Positions 1 to 10,500 of a DNA stretch of 64,000 nt are shown here, piece after piece. A program made the position numbers and the translations under genes. Under the pieces are notes generated by a model. The model ran no database searches, was not told the origin of the DNA, and saw only the letters and a program-made list of their open reading frames with translations. Each line of letters starts with the position of its first letter. The first letter of the stretch is position 1. Location: the NCBI GenBank assembly GCA_916610825.1, contig OU744447.1, positions 33,481,073-33,545,072 of the forward strand, read 5' to 3'. The DNA is from Haliclystus octoradiatus. Lineage: Eukaryota; Cnidaria; Staurozoa; Stauromedusae; Haliclystidae.

Positions 1-178
1 GTAATGAATTTATTGGAGATCAATAGTAATGGTTCTAGCTGGGCTAGTTGAATTTTTAAACAAAACAGTTGATTTGAAATTGGTTTAAATAGAAAATACA
101 AATAGGAATTAATTTTTCATAATGACAGTTCTGTTTATTCAATCTACTATAATCGGTGTATTTATTTTGTTGTCACAG

Positions 179-3100
179 TTACGACTACTCCAGCAGTACC
201 TGCTACTCCACAAGGAGGTTTGTTTAACATTTATTATATACTTAATTGTAATTGGACTTCTAGTCAGTAGCTACTACTGTCTTTATGAATAACAGTTATA
301 TTACTGATGTGATGAAGTTGAAGAAAAAGTTCTACCATGAAAACGTTTTAGTATATGAAACATTATTATTTTGACATATTTGCAATGCATAGAGGAATAT
401 AACTTGATAGAGCCGCTCTAAAGTGTCTTTACGTTACACAGTTTTGTTATTATAAAGATAAGTTCGAGAAAATTTGCTTGAAAAGGACAATCCCTTTACT
501 CTTTGTGAAGTTCATAGAAGCCATCTAAACATGCCAATATCAGAGAGATTAAAAGTTTGAGGATGAATTATATGTGAACTTCTTAGATGTGGATGCTATA
601 TAAATGTGGAAAAAATATCACTTCATATTGCTTATTGCGTTCAGGATGTTTAAAATTGTGTGCTACTTAAAAAGAGAGATTACTTCATGGAAAGCACGTC
701 GATGGATATTATGATACAACACAACGAATGAATAATATGTGTACAAAGCGCTTCCGGTGAAGTTTCCTTTTTATACTATAACCAGCGAGATTGAAACTAT
801 TAAAACGATGTCATTGATGAAAGTAAAGAATATTTATGCTTTTGCAATCATGAAAATTTGACAGTTTTGACTAGTTTAAATATTTCCGAAGATTTACAAA
901 GGGTCTCTTTCATCGAAACCATGGAAAAAGCGTGACATTTTACGGCGTTTTCATGACATTTCCATGTCACCATTACATTTTAATATCGTGAATATGAATG
1001 TTTTGATGGTTTTCAAACTTTTTCAATTTTCAGGGCCTACAAAATGTGTGGTGTTTACTTTTTTACATTTTCATGGTGCTTCACAACACTTTCATGGCAT
1101 TATTATGATTTCCTTGAGTTTCAACAACACTCGTTCGTGTTAGGATATGTCACACTGGTGAATAAAATCCGTACGATGCGCTTCCAAGGAATTAATCTCT
1201 ATATATAACGCATGTGATTCCTACTGCTTCTGATATTTTTACAGTACATTTCATTTCAATTGCTAATATCTTAATATATTATTGATTAGGTTGTGATGTC
1301 GCCACCGATCTTGTCTTTCTTATCGATCAATCAAATACAATTGGAGTTAATAATTTTGAACTCATCAAAAAATTTCTAATCAATGTCGTCAGTAAATTTC
1401 CGATTCATCCAACGAAAACACGAGTTGCAATAATTATATTTGGAAGATACGTTAGGGTGAGTGTACATTCCAATTCTTAGAAAATTATCAGGAAATATCC
1501 GAAATCTTCTATTGGCATCGAGATCGATGGAGCATTTAATCAACGTTGACTTCCATACTCCCATATTGTGACAGCATCTCGAGTAAATGGAATTTCATAC
1601 CTGTTAAGAATATGGTGTTGTCAAACATCATACTTCAATTTCGTCACTTTCACCGTGCAGGAATAGATATAACAGTATCCAGAATCGCTCATTCCACCCC
1701 AATGAGTCGATGCTAATAGACAAAATATCGACGATAGTAGATCAAAACAATGGAATGAAATACTGAAGAATGCCTCATACGAATTCTTAATTAAAGTTAT
1801 TTAACAGCATTAAGCATCGATACTGTCCCAGTAGCTATGGTACAGTATAGCAATCCTCTGGATGATCGAGTTGAATGCTCGACACGTTCTATTCCAAGGT
1901 ATCAAATCGATAAACTCGTATCAGTTTTTCAAATTTGTTTCCCTTCTCATATCATTCAAGATTTCATAGACTTCAAAAACCCTATGAAATTATTATCAAG
2001 AATTTTATTGTTTTGAAATCAGAATACATCTTCTACTTAGGTCATGGGTTTCTGTTACGTTTAGTTTTTATAACAAATCTGATCAAAGTCTGTATTTAAA
2101 AATAAACTAATCAATTTCAACTCTTGCCACGTAAAACTCTCAACTTCATACAACAAATTTGATGAGGATTTTTAGAATAACATCAGTCAAACTTTTGATG
2201 AATTTCAATGTTGATTAATTTTATTTTGGATTAGATCAAGAGGGGATATATTTTTTGACATCTTACCCAGACAAAAAGAGGTTATCAAGTTGATTCAAAT
2301 ATATTTTGCCCATTATAGCCTTTCTTTGATCTGAAAGCATATGTAACAGCTGAAGCAGCCCTTACACGAATACAAACACTTAGCTACTGGGGAGAAACGG
2401 ACACTTTAATTGAAGTAGCAATGAAAGCTGGTTTAGAGTCATTCCAAACTGCCCCAAGACCCACCGGAACACAATACTCCAGGGTTATCATGTTGTTAAG
2501 TGATGGGAAATCAAATACCGAAGAAGATCGCAAAGCAACAGATGTAGTTGTAGCAGATATTAAATCCAAAGAATATCAAATTGTATCAATCGGAATTGGA
2601 GATGTTGCCGCAGATAACTTACGAAAATGGGCAAGCAAGCCAGAGTTCTATGTTTATGAAACTGATTACAATCGATTGGAATCGCAATTCGATGAGATTC
2701 AGAAAAAGTTATGCGAAGGTATATACACATAATAACATTAAAGTAAGGAGTTATGTTACTAATATCTCATTATATAGAGATTCCTTTACCCCCATTAAAT
2801 GGCAAATTATAAATAATTATGAAACAACACATAAAATGCCTCTGCTAGGCTGTATATGATCGAAACATGAAATAAATTGAATTTCTTTAATTTTCGTTAA
2901 TTGGATAGGGTGTGGCAGTTTGTTGCATATTTGCAACACTGCCAAGTAAGGGGTAAATATATCGGCTAAATTCAAAATTCTACGTAACTTTTCTCCTTAC
3001 TCAGCCTAGTAATATTATAACGTCTTTTACATATGAAAAGGGAATATAAAATTTCATGTGATATAAATTAATCCAGACATGCTTTGTAGGATAAAAAGTT

Positions 3101-6028
3101 AGTAATTTTTATCAAAACTGCTGAAAATGTAGTATATAAAAGTAACAAAATCACATCAAAATTCAAAAAATCATATAATATATTTCCGTGGACGAAAATT
3201 GTACATCTTTTGATCCATGTGCTGTTGCTGTTCTGCCTTGCAATGCAAGCTGCAATACTTGCTTAGTTAAAGCGGCTTTTTACTTTGTTGCAAGTATGCA
3301 AGAAGGCGAAGTAATTGACTCATTTGATACATGTGACTATGCCTTTTATCACTTTCTTCTGTAAGAATGTAAGTTTATTACCCACAGATACCTTGTACGT
3401 AAAGTGTTTCTCTCAATTCTTGTGTATTAATGTGTGTGACATAATGCTAGATTTCTTATTCACAGTATTTAGTTGATTGAGCTAGACGTTTTTTGTTTGT
3501 TTTATTCTAGCAACCGTAATAACTCCAAGCACAGTTGCTACAACACCGACAACACCAAAACCACCGCAAACAACTCCTTCCACCATCCAAACAACCCCCT
3601 CTCCACCACCGACAACAAAGCCAACAAGTCCGATTACAACTAAGCCCACAACCCCAAAAACAATCCCAACAACTAAATCAACAACAAAAGCTACAACAAC
3701 TCCAAAAATCGTCACAACAGTGGGTACCACACGAGCTACAACTACTCCAACAATTGTGATACCAACCCCAACAACAAAAAGAACCACGCCTACTACCCCA
3801 GAAACAATACCGACAACACCTACAACTCCTACAACACCAGCAACCATTCCAACTACCCCGACAACCCCAACACAACCAGCTACACCATCTACAACCCCAA
3901 CCAAACCAACAACCCCAACCAAACCAACAACGCCAACTACTCCGTCTACAGTCCCAACTAAATCAACAACGCCAACTACCGCAGCACAAACATCCAAACC
4001 TTCTACAGTTCCAACTACACCCACACAACCAACTACTCAACCTAAAGACGACACGTTACCTACTGTACCAACTACCATTACATTAATTCAAGCAACTACT
4101 GGTGAAGTTATAGTTGACACCTTGCCTCCAACAACTGATTCACCAACACCAACATTCCCTTCTATTCTAGAAACAGGTAAAATGATTTGATAGTATATAA
4201 TCTAAACATTTTTATATGAAAATTCATATTATGAATTGTCTTTTATATGTATCCACTCTCTCAACTTCCTGAGTAATAAATTATATACACGGATACGCTA
4301 TTGAATAAACTTCTGAATAATTATTATTTATTAGAAAACGACGATGAAAATGAATCTAAGGAACAAATTGATAAAATAATACCCAATATGGAAGGAATGA
4401 GCCTCAACTGTATCTAATATTTCCTATACTAATTTTTCAAGTCAGACTTCTGAGCTCTTGTTTATTTTGCTTTATTAAGTCGATATTGATGCATACATCG
4501 TGTGACTGTGATATAATGATATAAACAATTCTGATAATCAAATAAATCTCCAAATATATCGAAATAATATAAAACGAATAAATAAATAAATAAATAAAAC
4601 AAAAAAATTATTATCAAATCATACAATCAATAGTATCTCAAACAGGGGACTTCAACCGTGACTTCAACCGTGACCTGTGTGATATCGTTGTGAAGACCAT
4701 GCATGGAACGTGTAATCCCTATTCTTATTGGCCACAGAAAAAGAATACGAATCAGTGTTGTATTAGAACTATTTTCAACTTTGAGGCTCGATAAAGATGT
4801 AACTGATATAAATGTATGGCTAAATATGTCTACCTCATAAATATCTAGGCATCAAGAAACAACTTTTTCAAATTGAAATTCAAAATTATAATGTAATGTG
4901 TCAACTGATATAGTAAAACCTATGTGTCAAGTTGTTTTTATATGCCTTTGAATCACTATTATCTAGCTATTATGAGCAGCTGTATTGGTTAATTATTCTC
5001 TTTTTACTCAGTAACCCCGACCCAGCCAATAGAACCGACACAACCTCTAGCAATTGTCGACCCGTTACTTCCAATCGTACCTTCGATGCAACCACCACAG
5101 ATTATCACTTGTCAAGGTATGTGTTGTATCTCTTTATAATTCACACTTAACCTAATTAATAATGTAAATATATATAATCTATACTGCGCAGCAACTTATT
5201 CAGTTCACTTATATCATTATATTTCCAACGCCGTATTATTATTATAACAATGTTATATGGTATCAAGTGTACATCTTACTTATAAATCATACCAATTGAG
5301 CCATATGTATATTTATATGTCTATTCAGTATTGGTTCTAATACGAACATAACAGTATGCAATAATGTTATTATGAAAATCAGCGCATGACATAGATTTTA
5401 TTTGATTCTACACAGAATATTGTCCCGGAATGAGTGGCATTTCTCTGTCTTCTCTATTTTAATTTCTACTTGTGGCATTTTGTTATTGTCATTGTGATTG
5501 TCATTTATATGTTTGATTAATTATTATTATTAACTATTCCATTATAAAATATATGGAAAAACAGTAAAATCAGGCAATAATGGTTCCTGGCTTAACGGTA
5601 TTCTGTGAGTAACATTAAGCCAAAAAAAGTCCTGTGATGAGTTATTTACGGTAAAACTTTGCTAAAGATTTATTGCTAACAATTATAGGGTTCCTGACAA
5701 AACGGGTAAAATTGTTTCTCTCTCTATAGCGTACCGCTATGCCGGATTGAACTGTATATGGAAATAGTGACGTTTGTCTACATGTGCGGCCTTGAACATT
5801 AAGGTACATTTATGAAATATGAAATTAAATTGGGCCTTGGCAGGAAGAAAACACGTTTAAGTCCACCCTTGTCCATTGAATTGTATTAGGGTACACAATT
5901 AGAGAAAATTTGACTTACTTGTCTATATCATGTATATTTCAGGATGCCCACCAAGTCTTGGATGCTGTCCAGGAATGCCACAGTGCTGTCCTGGTGATCC
6001 GGGATGTTGCCCATTGTCAGGTCGTTGA
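179..6028 (+). CDS. Gene A (5'-partial): secreted vWA / Thr-Pro-rich / Cys-tail protein
   Basis: Exons by GT/AG and frame: 179-217, 1290-1456, 2319-2718, 3511-4176, 5012-5116, 5943-6028 (stop TGA 6026-6028). The visible part is 486 residues; upstream exons lie before the window. Order: 13-residue Thr/Pro linker, one vWA (two exons), about 222 Thr/Pro-rich residues, a 35-residue Pro-rich exon, and a Cys tail. These exons align one to one with exons 11-16 of gene B, with identical lengths for four of the six (39, 167, 400 and 86 nt) and identical phases (1,0,1,1,1). The vWA keeps DQSNT, GETDT and LLSDGKSN, so a metal site is likely. By analogy with B and C, the missing 5' part should hold a signal peptide and two more vWA domains. 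Likely a secreted matrix, mucus or adhesive protein (inference). Confidence 0.85.
218..1289 (+). other. Intron of gene A with a remnant of the CACTA-like MITE family
   Basis: No exon is seen here. Around 900-1110 the sequence is related to the MITEs at 54581-54783 and 57135-57318. A shared segment, ACATTTTAATATCGTGAATATG, is followed by repeated TTCATGG-type words. Clear ends and target duplications are not visible in this older copy. Confidence 0.55.
1290..2718 (+). CDS. vWA domain of gene A (equivalent to vWA3), two exons
   Basis: Exon 1290-1456 encodes the first strand and helix, with MIDAS motif DQSNT in the context FLIDQSNTIG. Exon 2319-2718 encodes the rest, with the MIDAS threonine in YWGETDT and the aspartate in LLSDGKSN. 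The terminal part has GIGDVAADNLRKWASKPEF, as in genes B and C. The intron between them is 862 bp and phase 0, at the same codon position as in B and C. Fold and metal-site assignment rest on known vWA motifs (DxSxS...T...D). Confidence 0.9.
3511..4176 (+). CDS. Thr/Pro-rich mucin-like exon of gene A
   Basis: A single 666-nt exon, phase 1 at both ends, encoding about 222 residues dominated by Thr and Pro in PTTPTTP-like units with some Lys, Ser and Val. Such segments are usually heavily O-glycosylated, extended spacers. It is less regular than its counterpart in gene C. Reading frames on the other strand (Val/Gly-rich) are shadows of this repeat. Confidence 0.85.
4525..4700 (-). repeat. tRNA-derived SINE-like remnant, family 2, copy 1
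   Basis: Lies in the gene A intron after the Thr/Pro exon. It shares with 31100-31250 the start TTCTGATAATCAAATAAAT, an AAATAAA-rich tract and CAGGGGA(C/T)TT(C/G)AACC. The last part, read on the - strand, resembles a Pol III B box (GGTTGAAGTCC here, GGTTCAAATCC in the other copy). The B-box-like word is duplicated here. The AATA-rich tract at 4577-4600 is probably the element's tail. Confidence 0.5.
5943..6028 (+). CDS. Cys/Pro C-terminal tail of gene A
   Basis: The last coding exon gives GCPPSLGCCPGMPQCCPGDP, then GCCPLSGR and stop. With the TCQ cysteine of the preceding exon this makes eight cysteines. Genes B (18783-18868) and C (45306-45391) have the same 86-nt exon with the CCPG pattern kept. 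It has no family that I recognise. It could be a disulfide-bonded knot or a cross-linking tail. Confidence 0.85.
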
Positions 6029-6168
6029 TCTAAAACAATGAAGAATTGTCATCTTATTTTCATAAATACATATACTATTTTGTATCGAAATTTAATAACT
6101 ATATTCCATCCTATATAATATGTATCATGCATATATACATACATGAACACTGTGAAATCATATTTTCC

Positions 6169-6174
6169 AATAAA
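6169..6174 (+). terminator. Poly(A) signal AATAAA, gene A
   Basis: AATAAA 141 bp after the gene A stop codon, in an AT-rich 3' region. It is the first good signal downstream of the stop. Confidence 0.5.
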
Positions 6175-6717
6175 ATATTAGCTATTTTTATGTCAATAGG
6201 TACAACGTCGTTGTTGATGTGTAATTAGAGATTTTGCATGTCGCTAGAATATTCACACCCGCAAGAACACTCGCAATCAGTCCACTGAAACAAAGTAATT
6301 GACTTACGATGTTAGAAATCAATTTATAATTGGTAATTGGCGTATTAGTGTTGGTACAGCAGTCTGTAGAAGGTAATCTTGATGCATTTACTCTAGACAA
6401 TGCCATCCACAGTTTTAATATGGGTTTTATTTAATGAGAATAAATTATTGCTGCACCAAAAACCCGTACTACCGCACCTAATTTGATTTTCTTTGTATTA
6501 TGATTTTGTTTTCACAGATTTTATGATAAATCCAAAGACAAAAAAGTATTACATATCTCGTAAATTAGTATAATCCACTGTTTTATGTGAATAAATGTCT
6601 CTTGGAACGGAGCCGTAGGGAACTAAGTTATTTAGGTGCGCAAAACATTAGATTTGGTGCGGATTCACACTTATTTAGGTGCGGCGTTAAATGTATAAGC
6701 CTTATTTAATTACTGTA

Positions 6718-6775
6718 ATGATGATACCCATTGGTGTTCAAGTAAAGTTGAGACTGAGTTGAACAAATTTGGATT
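6718..6775 (-). repeat. Diverged tRNA-SINE fragment (family 1, copy 2)
   Basis: The run CATTGGTGTTCAAGTAAAGT and TGAGACTGAGTTGAAC parallels CATTTGATGTTTCAGATAAA and TTAAGGCTGAGTTGACC at 29089-29127 in the better-preserved SINE. The tRNA-like part is too decayed to see. Confidence 0.45.
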
Positions 6776-6947
6776 AAATTAGACCTTGGTATCTGTAGCA
6801 TAAATCTCCTTGTGTTTATGGCTATATAATGAAATATTCTACTGCATCATTGTGTTTATCTTATGCCAATGTCCTACAGACTAAAATATAGCTGCTGCTG
6901 GTTGAGACAATATTCCTGTAGAATGTCAGTCAAATGCTCTTAATATA

Positions 6948-7212
6948 TATGATGTTAAACATCTTCTTCATTTGAGAAATGACTTCAAATTTGCTTTTGT
7001 AATCTCCAAGTATAAGAACGTGTAACTTACTCATTGTTATTTCTTCATATCAAGGAACATGAATTGATACTTGTATATGAATTCAATGGAACAACATACC
7101 GTCTTGTATGACACAAATGATTAATCCAAAACATTAAATATCTTCAATTGAGAAATAATTTTAAATTTTTTTTCTTATCTCCGAGTATCAGAATGTGTAT
7201 GTAGTTTACTTT
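6948..7212 (+). repeat. Tandem duplication (period about 180 bp) upstream of gene B
   Basis: 6948-7034 and 7130-7212 are diverged direct copies. Both run from ACATTAAA or ATGTTAAA through ATCTTC, TTGAGAAAT, ATCTCC(A/G)AGTAT and AGAA(C/T)GTGTA to TTAC. They lie 190-460 bp before the gene B start codon, so they could carry duplicated regulatory sites, but nothing shows that directly. Confidence 0.5.
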
Positions 7213-7262
7213 AACAAAGAGAAACAAACTCAGAGTCACAGGTTATGATTGATGTAATGTCG

Positions 7263-7316
7263 TGGATGTGATTTGTGTGTAACGATTAACCTGTTGTTTG
7301 TGATTTAACTATTCAA
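7263..7316 (+). promoter_or_regulatory. Upstream block shared by genes B and C (gene B copy)
   Basis: GGATGTGATTTG...AACCTGTTGTTTGTGA.TTA..TATTCAA, 90-140 bp before the ATG, resembles GGATGTAATCATTGACCTGC followed by TTTGTTTGTGAGTTATTCAA at 23130-23168 before gene C. Both genes also have RRCCAAAATG at the start codon. This could be a conserved core promoter or 5' UTR, or simply residue of the gene duplication. Confidence 0.35.
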
Positions 7317-7403
7317 CTGTGAAAAGTTACATTTATCTCTCATAAGCTTCAACCATTTCTAAGCAAGATCAATGAGCCTTGATTTTACATCAACAAGGCC
7401 AAA

Positions 7404-7509
7404 ATGTTGGATTTTGATGCAAAGAGAATGTATGTTCTTGGTTTTATAATCGTACTGACTTTAGCATTTGCAAGTGGGAATTATCGCCTTCACAAAAAAC
7501 TCAGATCAG
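7404..7509 (+). CDS. Signal-peptide exon of gene B
   Basis: ATG in context GGCCAAAATG. It encodes 35 residues with a hydrophobic core and ASG before NYRLHK, the likely cleavage point. Gene C's first exon (23255-23357) ends in the same NYRLHK with a similar leader, which fixes this start. Confidence 0.85.
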
Positions 7510-10500
7510 GTATTCTATATTGTTGACTGAATTCAGAAAAACATTTTCCCTGTTTATTAAGCAAAGAATAACGCTATCACAATTGATACCAATGTTCTGA
7601 AAATTATATCAACTGCAAACCAGCTCTTGTATCTCATTATATATAAACTATATTGGTTTTCTTAGACCTAGAAATATGTATTGGGCAGTTCCTAGAAAAC
7701 AGTGAATTGATCTGAACTCTTCCAGTGGATGTGCTAAGTTTACACCTTTTAAACTTCATCACTGAACATAGTTGTATACATCATGGCATAGTTACCTTGT
7801 GCAGTATACTTCCTAGGCTAGTTTCAAACTACAAAATTTCGTATGTCAGCTTTTTAACGTCATGCTTTCATAGTAGGAAGGGTATATTCTTGCCATAGTA
7901 AAATCTAAATTTCCTTATGTCTCGAATGAGTAATATTTAACGTCTACTTATCGGAGTTGAGGTGATTATCGGCTTATAATGACCGGGACTTTAAAAACTC
8001 GCATCCTGAGGATTTAATTTTTTGTTATTCCTTTGAACCGACTGGAGCACACTCCGTGAAAATATCCATATTGATAACACAGTCAGTTATTGATGATTAA
8101 GACAGTCTTAAAAACACAATAACAAACAATGATACTATTTATTATCTCAATGTATCATTGAACTGCTTCTAATATAAAACTCAATTGCAATACCATCCGC
8201 GTCTTTCCACGATAAACTTTAATAAACATGGATCGATACTGATTTAGATTTGATTGCTGTTTGGCCAATCGAATTGATCTATATTTAGTATTGATATCTT
8301 GATCAATGACTAAATACTTCCACCGAAAATTAACAATGATTCTGCTGCCATATACTTACAAAGACCGCCGCTATATGACGCCACGATTAAACACAATCAC
8401 AAGAAGACGAATTCTAGAAGACGAAACCCAATCACAAGTCTGTTTTCTTTAATGTCGATTTGTTTTATGGTTCATTTGAATTTCAACAAACATAAAAGTG
8501 TTTCTTTTTACTCCAGCGTTTCTTGAAAATTTCCCTACTGAAACTATTGACATAACATTTTGTTATATTATGATCAAATCATATTTTTTATTATCTATAG
8601 GTCACACCGTCCTGGCTGTTCGTAAGAATGCAGCCCCTGATCCAAGATCACAAGAAATATTTCCAAGTAATGTTATTTTACCTTTACTTCACGATTAACC
8701 CTAGTGCAAAATTTTATATAGAAAACAATAGCTGAGATTATGTTAATAGTTGTGAATATGCAAAAATAGAACCAAAAGTATTGTTTAACAATTTTGGAGA
8801 TAAATTTTCTTCAGAAAATTCATTTTTAATTCGAGTCGCATCCAATTTCTCTTGTAAATAATGCCTCATTAATTACAAAGTTACGCAAAGTAAAATAATT
8901 TGCTCCATGTTAACGATGAAACTATTGAAGTCTAAATATGTACCATCTGAAGCTATGGATAATTAAGTTTGAAAATATTACACGATAGTTTTAAATGCAT
9001 CATGTAAAAAGTGTTAAGATATTAATTCCATTAATATTCTTGATTACTGATGAAACCATTGCCAAGCTCCAGTCTTTTCAAAGTATTTTTGGATGAGTTT
9101 CTTTATCCTCTTTTTTCAAAAATTCGTATTATTATTATGAATTACATAGATGCAAATAAAGACAAAGCTGATATCTACGTAATGATGGATTGCTCAAGTC
9201 CTCTTACAACAACGCACGCAAATTTCTTCAAGACAACTTATTTACAAGTAATCCATGATATTATTGTGTCTGTTATGCGTGATAACATGGAACGATACAT
9301 CAATATCTACCCATATGGTGCCAACACAGGACTTGTAAGTAACATCAGCAATAATTTTGACACTTTCACGTAATAACTTTAGCGTATAAAACTAGTTTTG
9401 GTTTCACCATCTGAAGATCGCAAATTAACGTGTGGAACTCAGAATGACGGTGAATGATTTTGCATCATCTTTGTTTCCTATTGTACATCATAGTGTAGAA
9501 GATGAGCAAATATCGCTTAGAAAATATACAGGACGCTAGAACGCCAAATACAAGGGAATCCATCCAAGCAGATCTATCAATTTTCTGGTATGTTCAAAAG
9601 TCTGTATGAATGCAAAAGCTTAAGAGCAAGGACGTTTAGAAAATATTCAAATGAAGAAATTGAGCTGCAAACACTCATTATACATAATGAAATTATTTAG
9701 TTGTTAGGATATGAGTAATATATTATTTGGTTTAATTGGCTCAATGACTGTAACTTGGTGACTATAGACTACAGTACAATATAGTGTAGAAAATGAGCAC
9801 TTTAGCGCAAGAGTTAAGAAATTACATTACAGTGCTTCATTTGTAATTCAATAATGACCATTTCTAGACAAATGGTACCAATACTTTTGTTAAGCAAGAG
9901 CAGCAGAATCTCTGTAATATTCAAATAGATTGACTAAGATGTGACAGCATTGTAGCCTTGGTTTACTGATATATGTATAACACTGTGCATTGATTTCAAT
10001 TTGTTAAATACAACTGATTTATTTTCAATTATTTTGATACTCTGATTCTTGGTATTTTCAGAGCAGAGAAAACTACTATATCCCATCTGACATCAAAAAC
10101 TTTCTACAAAAAGAATTTCCATCATATCAAGATCGAAACATTGGAGCAGGAATGAATATTGTTTCTATTGATAATCAGAACGAGGCAAGATTTGGATTTG
10201 ATATTGGTAGAGTTCTTTTACTGATAACAACTGGTCCAACTACTGAGAAAAACAAGAAAAAAATCACAGAAATGAAACAGAAACTAACAAGAAGAGGTGT
10301 TATTGTCATTGCGCTTGGACTAATTGGTCAAGCCAGACCAAATGATTTATCATTCTTGGCAACAGGATCAGATTGGGTTATATCGAGTCATTATAAAGAT
10401 TTTAGTTCATGGAAAGGTCAAATTTCGAAAAAAATTGAAGAAGGTTTGTAAAACTGATAACAGCAAAACTGCAGTCATACAGAACAGAAATCGTAATTGA

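Larger units (their letters stand above)
6029..7403. other. Spacer between genes A and B: repeats, no supported gene
   Basis: After the gene A 3' UTR come scattered inverted words CGCACCTAA (6473-6481) and TTAGGTGCG (6632-6640, 6674-6682), suggesting a decayed foldback element. A SINE remnant follows at about 6718-6775, then a tandem duplication at 6948-7212. A short - strand reading frame at 6188-6406 has no recognisable product. Confidence 0.6.

Noticed and set aside
3482-4024. Long - strand Val/Gly-rich open frame
   Set aside because: Antisense shadow of the Thr/Pro exon (ACN-CCN reversed). The same happens at 17257-17508 and 42616-43161.
6188-6406. Minus-strand frame with a donor-like GTAAGT
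   Set aside because: No homology recognised, no further exons found, and it overlaps the gene A 3' end region.
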